NCBI GenBank assembly: GCA_029777735.1
Contig: JAKORR010000682.1
Location: forward strand, 1 to 20,023
Direction of reading: 5' to 3'
Length of the DNA stretch: 20,023 bases
From: Armatimonadota bacterium
GTDB taxonomy: Bacteria > Armatimonadota > Zipacnadia > Zipacnadales > FEN-943
Both the position numbers and the translations under genes were made by a program. The notes under the pieces were generated by a model that was not told where the DNA came from, ran no database searches, and saw only the letters and a list, made by a program, of their open reading frames with translations. Shown here piece after piece: positions 7,579 to 14,133 of this stretch. Every line of letters begins with the position of its first letter. Within the stretch, counting starts at the first letter, position 1.

Positions 7579-7635
7579 ATGGACTCAATGCAATCACTCA
7601 TACGTACGAATGTATCGTATCGGTGATGAGTCCAT
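7579..7635. promoter_or_regulatory. Inverted repeat upstream of the methyltransferase gene
   Basis: Perfect 9-bp arms ATGGACTCA (7579-7587) and TGAGTCCAT (7627-7635) enclose a second smaller pair, ATACG/CGTAT (about 7600-7620). The element ends 35 bp before the GTG start, so it is either an operator or a leader hairpin of the methyltransferase gene. An extended -10-like TGCTATTAT lies further upstream at about 7712-7704 on the minus strand. Confidence 0.5.
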
Positions 7636-7745
7636 GATGCGAGTGACTTGTATTCTTCGCCGACGTCAGGCAGAAGGACAAGTACACAGAGTTTGTCTAT
7701 CGCATAATAGCACGCAAGGAGGCACAAGCCCCACGATGGCCGTGC

Positions 7746-8813
7746 TTAGGCGTCGCGTTGTTCTAACAGACCAACCATCATGCCCTCTATAGCTGCTTCT
7801 GGCAGCTGGCGGCCATGAAGCTTACGTAGGGCTGCCTGACGCAGTGCGTTATATTCCTCCTCGGATAGGTTGCGGAGCCGCTTAAGTCCCTCTGTGAGAC
7901 GAGAAGAGGCAGCTTCGTCCGAGGGTGAAGTAGAAGAGAGTGATTGTGGATTTGGGGATACAGCAGCCTCTTGCAGGGCGATTGCCTCTCCAATGATGTA
8001 GGGCAGCAGACCTGCGTCACGGGCTCCCCGTTGGGCTGCCAGGTCTATGGCAGCCTCGATCTCTTCTGGGGCGTAGCCCTGTTCCTGAAGCTCCTGTATG
8101 ACTGTAGCAGCTCTCTCTCTCTTCTGGCGTGAAGGGTGCCTCTCCCCTATCGCTTCGAGGAACCGACTCGCAAAATCGAACAGGTCCCTAGAGAGAGAGT
8201 CCCTTATTGTAGAATCCCTTATTGTTATGTAGTCCGATTTTTGGACTACCGGTAGTCCGATTTTCGGACTACCCCTGTTCGCAGAGGAAATGGGGTAGTC
8301 CGATTTTTGGACTACTCCCAACGTATGTTCGCTTTTGGAAGACCCCTCAGACGGAGTTGTAGAAGACGAGGAATCGCTGTTTGTATCGCCAGGCACTTCC
8401 CCGGATACCTCTTCCCCATCGTCCTCGCCAAGGTGCTCACGGACCCGGTAGTAGTTGATTTCGTAGTCGCCCTCGGGCCCAGTCTCGCGGATGATCTCCA
8501 CAAGGCCCTTCGCCTCCAGCGACTGAATGGCCTTCCAGACACTGCTCCGGCTCAGCCCAGTACCGTAGTCTATGCGGCGGCCGCCTTGGGTGACGATCCC
8601 CTCGGATATCTGTCTGGCGCTGATGTGGTCAGCGTTCTTCCCATAGCCGTACGTGTGCCGCATGATGTAGAGGAGCACCTTGACCTCTGAGCCCGAGAGG
8701 AAACACAAGTGCTCATCGAGGAACTGGCTTGGCACCGGCGTATACCTGGGCCGCCGGTAGCCACGGAATCCCGCGAAGACCTCCGGTATCTCGTCCTCCC
8801 GCCTCCCAGGCAC
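7746..8813 (-). CDS. Lambda-O-like replication initiator with N-terminal winged helix
   Basis: The 355-residue protein begins with a winged-helix domain typical of phage and plasmid replication proteins: YTPVPSQFLDEHLCFLSGSEVKVLLYIMRHTYGYGKNADHIS, then GLSRSSVWKAIQSLEAKGLVEI (about residues 24-120). A Ser/Thr-rich linker (about 140-205) follows, then a helical C-terminal region (SRDLFDFASRFLEAIGERHPSRQ onward) that could contact a helicase or its loader; that role is inference. The GTG at 8813 has GGAGG 7 nt upstream. The linker is encoded by DNA with three palindromes and a short tandem repeat, the usual place for an origin in lambda-type O genes. It lies downstream of parA, the winged-helix gene and the iteron arrays, which supports a replicon role. 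Confidence 0.7.
   Translation of the reverse strand: MPGRREDEIPEVFAGFRGYRRPRYTPVPSQFLDEHLCFLSGSEVKVLLYIMRHTYGYGKNADHISARQISEGIVTQGGRRIDYGTGLSRSSVWKAIQSLEAKGLVEIIRETGPEGDYEINYYRVREHLGEDDGEEVSGEVPGDTNSDSSSSTTPSEGSSKSEHTLGVVQKSDYPISSANRGSPKIGLPVVQKSDYITIRDSTIRDSLSRDLFDFASRFLEAIGERHPSRQKRERAATVIQELQEQGYAPEEIEAAIDLAAQRGARDAGLLPYIIGEAIALQEAAVSPNPQSLSSTSPSDEAASSRLTEGLKRLRNLSEEEYNALRQAALRKLHGRQLPEAAIEGMMVGLLEQRDA
8200..8315. repeat. Candidate replication origin inside rep: three palindromes plus AT-rich tandem repeat
   Basis: Three near-identical 21-bp palindromes (arms GTAGTCC and GGACTAC, 7-nt T-rich centre) lie at 8229-8249, 8252-8272 and 8295-8315. Their centres are 23 and 43 bp apart, roughly two and four helical turns. 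Next to them TCCCTTATTGT occurs twice (8200-8210 and 8215-8225), giving an easily melted flank. The middle palindrome is read in a different frame from the outer two, so the DNA and not the protein is conserved. Lambda ori is likewise a set of palindromic iterons within gene O. Confidence 0.65.
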
Positions 8814-8881
8814 AGCGCTCCCTCCTCAATCCGACCGTTGCTTACTGATGCGCCCGTAAGCCTATTCGCCCGCCTCGCGAT

Positions 8882-8938
8882 GGCCACAAGAATCTGGTGG
8901 CCACAATTTCTGTATGCCCACAGATAACTTGTGGCCTA
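8882..8938. repeat. 17-bp iteron array 1 (three units plus a partial)
   Basis: Units start at 8882, 8899 and 8916, with a half unit at 8933, in exact 17-bp steps. The shared core is GGCCACAAG...CTTGT. Each unit junction forms the dyad TTGTGGSCACAA or a decayed version. The array lies between rep and the winged-helix gene and matches arrays 2 and 3. Confidence 0.8.
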
Positions 8939-8947
8939 GAAAACACA

Positions 8948-8970
8948 GCGACCGACGTCGTGTCGGTCGC
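8948..8970. repeat. Perfect GC-rich 9-bp inverted repeat between iteron arrays
   Basis: GCGACCGAC (8948-8956) and GTCGGTCGC (8962-8970) flank a 5-nt loop. Read on the minus strand it is followed by TGTGTTTTCT, so it could terminate the parA-winged-helix message. Its position between two iteron arrays also fits an origin or centromere element. Confidence 0.5.
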
Positions 8971-9004
8971 TTGTGACTTACTTATGCTGGCTACTGAATG
9001 CCGA

Positions 9005-9089
9005 CAGCACAAGGTCTTTAACCCCACAGTAAAGTTGTGGGCACAAATAATTTTCGCCCACAAGATTCATGTGCCCACCAAAATGTTTA
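9005..9089. repeat. 17-bp iteron array 2 (five units)
   Basis: Units start at 9005, 9022, 9039, 9056 and 9073, again in exact 17-bp steps. The best dyad is TTGTGGGCACAA at 9035-9046; the outer units are more degenerate. The array runs over the stop codon of the winged-helix gene. Confidence 0.78.
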
Positions 9090-9486
9090 GGTCATTGACT
9101 GTATACAGGTGGCCGTCCTTGATGCCCATCTCGCAGGGCGTGAGACTTATGATACCGACCTCTTCGAGCTCGCGAATAGCCTTGCGGACGGTAGGCTGGC
9201 TGAGCCCAGCGCGGGCCGCTATCTCAGGGACGGTGACACGATAGGGAATAGCGCCTTGGGCACCCCAGAGCTGAATAAGGGGTATGAGAACCCCTCGGGC
9301 GGCCAAGGAAAGGCGGGGCCAGACGTGGGCAATGAAGGACGCAGGCAAGTGTACCTCGGTATCAAGAGGTGTGGCGCGTTCTGCGTCGGTCTCGGCATGG
9401 CGAGGTATGTTCACCAGGCCCGACAAGCGCCGCTCGTCGCGTTGGGCTAGTGGGTCTCGATAGCCAGGGACGCGGGCACCGGCCAT
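9067..9486 (-). CDS. Small winged-helix DNA-binding protein, likely partition or copy-control partner of ParA
   Basis: The 139-residue protein has an N-terminal tail of about 50 residues and a clear winged helix in its second half: VTVPEIAARAGLSQPTVRKAIRELEEVGII (about residues 83-112). The ATG at 9486 has an excellent AAGGAGGT site about 7 nt upstream, inside the end of parA, and the genes overlap by 40 bp, so the two are translationally coupled. A small DNA-binding gene directly behind parA is where a centromere-binding protein (ParB-like) is expected, and the repeat arrays around the operon are candidate sites. It has no similarity that I can see to canonical ParB. A replication or copy-number regulator is the alternative. 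Confidence 0.7.
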   Translation of the reverse strand: MAGARVPGYRDPLAQRDERRLSGLVNIPRHAETDAERATPLDTEVHLPASFIAHVWPRLSLAARGVLIPLIQLWGAQGAIPYRVTVPEIAARAGLSQPTVRKAIRELEEVGIISLTPCEMGIKDGHLYTVNDLNILVGT

Positions 9487-10421
9487 TCCACTACCTCCTT
9501 GGCCAGACGCATATAATCCTTGGCGCCGCGGGAGCTGGGCATGTAAGCGAAGATGCTCTTGCCTACACCAGTGGCTTCGGCCAGTTTGGAGTTCACCCGG
9601 ATGAGAGTGTGACAGAGCTCCTGGGGGAAGTGAGCACGCACGAGCCGCTCCGCTTCCTGGCTAACGTTGGTTCGCGCGTCATACTTGGTCAGGAGAACAT
9701 GCATACGGGGGGCGTGTCGGGTCTCCTTCTGCATTTCCTCGACCACGTCTAGCAGATCAGTGACACCCTCTAGGGAGAAGTAGTCTGCGGCGATGACAAC
9801 GAGCAGATCGGTGGCCGCGTAGATGGCGTTTACGAAGAGGACGCCCAGACTCGGCGGGCAGTCTATGATGACGAAGTCCACGGGCTCGCGGTACTCAGCC
9901 AGGGAACGGCTGAGGCGGGCGTGGCTGAAGGGCCGACCGATCAGATCGCGCTCGATTCGCTGCAGGCGTATGTTTGAGGGTGCCAGATACGAGTTGCCAT
10001 CCTCTTCTAGCGGGAGGACAATGCTCGACAAGGGAACGGGGCGGTCGGTCAGCACATTTGCCACGGTCAGCTCCAGGTCATGCTTGTCTACGCCCAGGCC
10101 CGTGGTAGAGTTAGCTTGACCGTCTAGATCCACGAGCAGCACTCGATGATCTAGACGGGAAAGCGCACAGCTCAGATTGATGGCGGTAATGGTCTTGGCC
10201 ACCCCGCCCTTCTGGTTGACGACGGCTATAATCCGCCGTTCCTCCGGACGGGTAGGACGACGTGTCCTGATTGCTTCGGGAAGATCCTCTTCGGGGATAG
10301 CCCAGCGCTTTCCATCTCTGTAGGCGCCAGGGTAGACGCCTCGGGCACAGCGGTCCCGAACGGCGTTCGCGGTGAGTCTCTGGAGCCTTGCTACTTCGTC
10401 TACCGTGAGTATACGCCCCAT
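9447..10421 (-). CDS. parA: ParA-type partition ATPase with N-terminal helix-turn-helix
   Basis: The 324-residue protein has a deviant Walker A box KGGVAKT (about residues 71-77), the LLVDLDGQANSTTGLG motif and VDFVIIDCPPSLG as Walker B, all typical of plasmid ParA ATPases. The first 55 residues (ILTVDEVARLQRLTANAVRDRCARGVYPGAYRDGKRWAIPEEDL) are an excisionase- or MerR-like helix-turn-helix, which suggests ParA binds its own operator, as type Ia ParAs do through a different N-terminal domain. I use the ATG at 10421, 12 nt after the predicted transcription start; the upstream TTG at 10469 falls inside the -35 box. No standard parB follows; the next gene is a small winged-helix protein. Confidence 0.9.
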   Translation of the reverse strand: MGRILTVDEVARLQRLTANAVRDRCARGVYPGAYRDGKRWAIPEEDLPEAIRTRRPTRPEERRIIAVVNQKGGVAKTITAINLSCALSRLDHRVLLVDLDGQANSTTGLGVDKHDLELTVANVLTDRPVPLSSIVLPLEEDGNSYLAPSNIRLQRIERDLIGRPFSHARLSRSLAEYREPVDFVIIDCPPSLGVLFVNAIYAATDLLVVIAADYFSLEGVTDLLDVVEEMQKETRHAPRMHVLLTKYDARTNVSQEAERLVRAHFPQELCHTLIRVNSKLAEATGVGKSIFAYMPSSRGAKDYMRLAKEVVEWPVPASLAIETH

Positions 10422-10439
10422 TTGGTGATCACCACGACA

Positions 10440-10469
10440 ATGGTAAAGGCCTTTTCCGCCACTTGTCAA
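10440..10469 (-). promoter_or_regulatory. Promoter of the parA operon
   Basis: The minus strand has a perfect TTGACA (10469-10464), 18 bp, then TACCAT (10445-10440; 4 of 6). Transcription would start near 10433, giving a leader of about 12 nt. Iteron array 3 lies about 110 bp upstream of the -35 box, too far for simple steric repression. Confidence 0.6.
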
Positions 10470-10574
10470 GATACAGAGTCGCTATTCTGGGATACACGGC
10501 TGCTTCAAGTTAGTCGGGATCCCCAGCCTATTGCTTCGCCGCGCCAGAGAAACACGCTCCGCCGATAGGGGAGA

Positions 10575-10650
10575 GGGCACAAGAACTTTGTGGGCACAAG
10601 ATACCTTTCCCCACAAAAATACATTGGCCACAAGTATCTTGTGGCCACAA
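10575..10650. repeat. 17-bp iteron array 3 upstream of parA (four units plus a half)
   Basis: Units start at 10575, 10592, 10609 and 10626, with a half unit at 10643, in exact 17-bp steps. The best unit is GGCCACAAGTATCTTGT, and the last junction is the perfect palindrome TTGTGGCCACAA (10639-10650). The motif is that of arrays 1 and 2, so one protein probably binds all three. Confidence 0.85.
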
Positions 10651-10984
10651 CCCCGTAGAGCCCTAGAGCGCACAGAACGCGCCGGAAGATCAGGGTAGGG
10701 GGGAAGGGGACATCCCGGCCCAGAAAACGCAACAGGCGCCGTTCTGACGCAATCTAGGGGCCTTGTGGGCGAGACCTCAGGAGCGGTGGGGTGCAGGGGC
10801 CCCCATTGTCAGAGACGCGAGAGGCGGCTTCCTTCGTGGTGACCCTGGCAGCCGCACGCACGGCCCTGGTAGCGGCTAACCAATTGTCAGCGTGCCGATA
10901 TACCCCCTAACACTCTAACACACTGTGCCTTTGGAAGAGCCTGAGGCGCGAAGGGAAGCAGCCTTATCGCTAATTTACCGAAAA
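10651..10984. other. No gene recognised between the two arrays
   Basis: Only short Arg/Pro-rich frames are open. ATTGTCAG occurs twice (near 10817 and 10883), and CTAACA appears in a short repeat near 10908-10919. The G/C-rich left part grades into the AT-rich array. Confidence 0.45.
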
Positions 10985-11093
10985 GTATACGCGCGCGAGG
11001 GGAGAAAACGTATACATATAAGTATGCAGTTTAGTATATAATTTAGTGTACAACCAAGCATACAATCAAGTATACAGCAGACTATACACGTGC
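10985..11093. repeat. AT-rich 12-bp tandem array of GTATAC-like hexamers
   Basis: From 11010 to 11093 seven units recur in exact 12-bp steps. The hexamers at 11010, 11022, 11034, 11046, 11058, 11070 and 11082 are GTATAC, GTATGC, GTATAT, GTGTAC, GCATAC, GTATAC and CTATAC, each followed by six A-rich bases. A further isolated GTATAC lies at 10985. The array is far more AT-rich than its surroundings. It could be a duplex-unwinding element or a partition or operator array. Short coding frames across it are by-products of the period (12 = 4 codons). Confidence 0.75.
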
Positions 11094-11718
11094 AGGCATC
11101 TGGCTCCGGCAAACAAGTGCCGACGGAGGCCCCCGCGACGCTTTCAGATCCACTCCGACGGTGCTGTGAGCCTGTCCGAGTGGGGGACCGAGGCAGGAAG
11201 AGCGCCACGGGAGGGTGAAGACGCCGGTGACTTGGCGGCCGGTCCTGATGATGACTGGACTGTGGTCATCATGGCCTTAGAGCCTGTCCCCAAAGGCGTC
11301 TTTTACGGTAATCTAACAAACAGCGCTTCAGTAAGTACACGAAAAGCTAAGCAGCAATGGCAACACAGAAGCAGAAAAACAGGCGACCAAACGGGGTTAG
11401 GAGTAGGTCGGCAGGATCAGATTCCAGATAGACTAGGGACACGCATTTGCTGCTGTTGCCGGCACGGAGGGTGGGGCGGCCGTGCATATGGATGATCGCA
11501 AGGTCATCTGGGGGCAGCAGCCGGATCTCTAGCTTGCTCCCGGCAAGACGCGGCTACGAGCAAGGGAGGAACTGCGGGCCGGGCAGCAGAGGGCGGCGCT
11601 TATGGATGAGCTTTTATTCCGCAAACTGCCAGAGGCGAGTCAAGAGCTGATTCGGTTCGCGTGCACCCGGATGGTGCACAGCTACAAGCCCGTACTGACG
11701 CGCATCTTCCTCGACGTC
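11094..11718. other. No convincing gene; one short inverted repeat
   Basis: Several overlapping frames are open on the plus strand, but they are basic, contain no motif and partly encode the 12-bp array. ATGATGAC (11248-11255) and GTCATCAT (11265-11272) form a perfect 8-bp inverted repeat. AGAGCCTGTCCCCAAAG at about 11279 resembles some insertion-sequence ends, but I found no partner. The region may be the decayed flank of the transposase remnant. Confidence 0.4.
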
Positions 11719-12000
11719 CTACCAGTTGAACCGCTTGGTGGCCACGGTGCGCAGGCGCAAAGCAGCAAAGGGTGACTCGACAGGATTGGTCGTCCGCAGA
11801 GGGCCCGGTGCTCTCTGGGGAAGCGGAGGGTAACCATCCGTTCCCAGTCCTGGTCAGCAGCCGCCCGATGTTTCACACTGCCCCAGAAGCTCCGTCACCT
11901 CCGCCTCCAGCACCGCCTGGAGCGGCTTCTGCACCTTGCCTCGGATCCACTGCTCCAGCCTTTCCCAGGTTTCTTCCCTCACTGCGCCTTTCGTGATACC
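11719..12000 (-). pseudogene. IS256-family transposase remnant, internally deleted and frameshifted
   Basis: The minus strand first reads VREETWERLEQWIRGKVQKP then LQAVLEAEVTELLG (about 12000-11870), the N-terminal region of IS256-type (mutator) transposases. It stops at 11854, and in another frame DWERMVTLRFPREH follows, then RTTNPVESPFAALRLRT in a third frame, which is the conserved C-terminal block of the same family. A stop at 11721-11719 interrupts even that. In intact enzymes of about 400 residues these blocks are some 250 residues apart, so the catalytic core is gone. No terminal inverted repeats were found. It marks the border between the plasmid-like and metabolic halves. Confidence 0.75.
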
Positions 12001-12112
12001 TTCTCTTGGTGGTAGTCTCCCTGGCAAGCGGAGGTTTGCTTTGTGTTTTGAACATCAGGAGGTTACCGCCAACCTAATTTTCACCTTCACACCTTTCGGA
12101 GGGTATCTCACT

Positions 12113-13693
12113 ATGAGCTGTAACACTGTCTATGAGACTGACATCCGAAGTCCGAGCGTGCCGCCCGAGTTCGTGCGGGCACTTGTGAGCACGGTGCGCG
12201 GCAACCGCACTGTCTTCCAGATTGACGGCCGGCCCGTTGCCATGAACCCCACCTGGCTACGCGACCACGTCCACGAGATGAAGGGCTACAAGTACTGGGA
12301 GACTGATGTGCGCTCGGGCCTCGATCACTTCCTCACCCGCCAACAGCCGTCTGGCTTCCTCTATGAAATGATCGTCCCTATCGACAATGTTCATACAACC
12401 TTCGTCCGCCCCGATTGCCTCGAGCTGGACGAGAAGAACGGGCTGGCCTATGTCCGCCTTGAGATCGAGGCGGACGTCGAGTACTTGACCGTTGAGGGTG
12501 TATGGCAGGCCTGGCAGGCCTCGGGCGACGACGACTGGATGAGGGCCCACCTGCCGCGGCTCGTCCGCGCCCTGGACTACTGCTTCACCGATCCCAAACG
12601 CTGGTCGCCAGAATACGGTCTGATGAAGCGGGCCTTTACCATAGACACCTGGGACTACACCTATGGGGTGCCCGACTCGAATCGCTGTATCGAGGCCGAC
12701 ACGCCCATGGGCATCATGCACGGCGACAGCACGGGCCTGTTTTGGGCCTGCAACCTGCTGGCGGAGATGCTCGAGTACGCAGGCGACGCCGAGCAAGCTA
12801 GCGACTTCCGCGGAAGGGCTGCCGCCCTCCGCAAACACCTAGACCAGTACTGCTGGAACGGGCGCTTTTATACGCACATGCTCCACCTGAGCGACATCGT
12901 CGTGCCCGGTTCTCCCGAGGAGAATCGCCTGAGCCTTAGCAACGCCTATGCCCTCAATCGTGGAGTCCTCAGCCTGGAACAGGCACGCAGCGTGATCCAT
13001 GAGTATCAGGCGCGGCGCGAGGAGCATAAAGCCACCCACTTCGCCGAGTGGTTCAGCATTGACCCGCCCTATGAGAAGTGGATGCTCCACCCGCCGGGTC
13101 ACTATATCAACGGCGGCATCGCCGGTTTCGTTGCGGGTGAGCTGGCGAGAGGGGCTTTTACCCACGGCGAGGAGGCCTATGGCGCCGATATTCTCCGCCG
13201 CGTGCGTGACAAGGTTGCGGCCGACGGCACGCTGTACTTCCTTATGACCGCCGACGGCGAGGACATGGGCGGCGGGCCGCGAGGCTGGGGAGCGGCAGCG
13301 GTTTTCGCAGCCATCGCCGAGGGCGTCGCGGGAGTCGTGGACCGCAGCAAGCTCTTCGAGTCCGTGGAACTCGCGCCCCGTTGGCCTGCCCTGGGCGACC
13401 GGGAGGCCTCAGTCACCCTCGTCTACCCCGCGGGCGGCGCCTTCTTCGCCTACGAGTATCGCCATGACCCCGCGGCGCGGCGAATTGCCGTGAACTGGCG
13501 CGGCTCTCATACGAAGAGGCTTCACGGACGCTTCCTCCTGCCTACGGACGCCCACCAGCCCCGGGTAAGGGCCGACGGCGAGGCGGTGCATGCCTCCCTC
13601 CTCCGGGTGGCGGACAGCCCCTATGCAGACTTCGCCCTGGCCCTTCCCACCCCCAGCAGCGAACGCACCCGCGAGATAGAGGTAACATACTGA
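12113..13693 (+). CDS. Six-hairpin (alpha/alpha-6) glycoside hydrolase-like protein
   Basis: The 526-residue protein lacks a signal peptide, so it should be cytoplasmic. Residues 45-470 read as an alpha/alpha toroid of the trehalase / amylo-alpha-1,6-glucosidase / MGH1-like superfamily: WLRDHVHEMKGYKYWETDVRSGLDHFLTRQQPSGFLYEMI, then EGVWQAWQASGDDDWMRAHLPRL, DTWDYTYGVPDSN, GDSTGLFWACNLLAEMLEYAGD, SLSNAYALNRGVLS and PGHYINGGIAGFVAGELARGAF, one helix pair after another. A small beta domain ends the protein. The exact sugar and the catalytic acids cannot be named from sequence alone. The ATG at 12113 has GGAGG 10 nt upstream; the frame runs back to 11936 into the transposase remnant, which I exclude. 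Confidence 0.72.
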   Translation: MSCNTVYETDIRSPSVPPEFVRALVSTVRGNRTVFQIDGRPVAMNPTWLRDHVHEMKGYKYWETDVRSGLDHFLTRQQPSGFLYEMIVPIDNVHTTFVRPDCLELDEKNGLAYVRLEIEADVEYLTVEGVWQAWQASGDDDWMRAHLPRLVRALDYCFTDPKRWSPEYGLMKRAFTIDTWDYTYGVPDSNRCIEADTPMGIMHGDSTGLFWACNLLAEMLEYAGDAEQASDFRGRAAALRKHLDQYCWNGRFYTHMLHLSDIVVPGSPEENRLSLSNAYALNRGVLSLEQARSVIHEYQARREEHKATHFAEWFSIDPPYEKWMLHPPGHYINGGIAGFVAGELARGAFTHGEEAYGADILRRVRDKVAADGTLYFLMTADGEDMGGGPRGWGAAAVFAAIAEGVAGVVDRSKLFESVELAPRWPALGDREASVTLVYPAGGAFFAYEYRHDPAARRIAVNWRGSHTKRLHGRFLLPTDAHQPRVRADGEAVHASLLRVADSPYADFALALPTPSSERTREIEVTY

Positions 13694-13786
13694 AAGGCCA
13701 TTGCACCGCTTTCGAGAGGGGTGGGCAGGATGCCGCTGCTGCCTGCCTACCAGCTTCTGATAGCCAAAGAGTGGGCACTTGACCGC

Positions 13787-13815
13787 TTGACGTCCTAAAG
13801 CACAGCCTTTAGAAT
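13787..13815 (+). promoter_or_regulatory. Sigma-70-type promoter of the arsR-like gene
   Basis: TTGACG (13787-13792), exactly 17 bp, then TAGAAT (13810-13815). Start of transcription is expected near 13822, about 10 nt before the ATG, which lacks an obvious Shine-Dalgarno. An ArsR dimer site might overlap this promoter, but I see no clear dyad. Confidence 0.65.
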
Positions 13816-13831
13816 ATAAGCGATTACGAAA

Positions 13832-14131
13832 ATGATGAAGAGTGATGGCGTAGACAGCCTGGCCAAGCTGTTCAGTGCCCTGGGCTCGGAGACGCGCATC
13901 CGGATCCTGTGGGAGCTTAGGGACCACGCCTTCTGTGTGGGCGCCTTGGCCCTGCGCTTGGGCCTCACGCAGAGCGCCATCTCCCAGCACCTGACCATCC
14001 TGCGCAACGCGGGCCTAGTCGAGGCCGACAAGCGGGGCAGCTATGTTCACTACAGGCTCACTCAGGGCGTCCGCGAGCTCTGCCAGGCGGCTCTCGACGA
14101 CATCCTGCATGCAACCGAAGGAGGAGAGTGA
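13832..14131 (+). CDS. ArsR/SmtB-family transcriptional regulator
   Basis: The 99-residue protein is one winged helix: LAKLFSALGSETRIRILWELRDHAFCVGALALRLGLTQSAISQHLTILRNAGLVEADKRGSYVHYRL. In classical ArsR the helix before the recognition helix holds ELCVCDL; here it is HAFCVGALA with only one cysteine, and a second cysteine lies near the C-terminus (RELCQAA). The sensor site is therefore altered and the inducer, metal or otherwise, is unknown. It is probably a self-regulating repressor released by a ligand. It is followed after 2 bp by a Cys-rich small gene, so the two form an operon. An ATG one codon later (13835) is also possible. Confidence 0.85.
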   Translation: MMKSDGVDSLAKLFSALGSETRIRILWELRDHAFCVGALALRLGLTQSAISQHLTILRNAGLVEADKRGSYVHYRLTQGVRELCQAALDDILHATEGGE

Positions 14132-14133
14132 CG

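Noticed and set aside
7545..7727. Longer methyltransferase starting at TTG 7727 or ATG 7601/7580
   Set aside because: None has a Shine-Dalgarno site, the extra residues are unlike the family, and they run through the inverted repeat; GTG 7544 is better supported.
10422..10469. ParA start at TTG 10469
   Set aside because: That TTG is the beginning of a perfect -35 box and would precede the predicted transcription start.
11279..11296. Possible insertion-sequence end (AGAGCCTGTCCCCAAAG)
   Set aside because: No inverted partner, transposase or target duplication could be found near it.
11046..11495. 149-codon plus-strand ORF
   Set aside because: Its first part only translates the 12-bp array and the rest has no motif and poor codon character.
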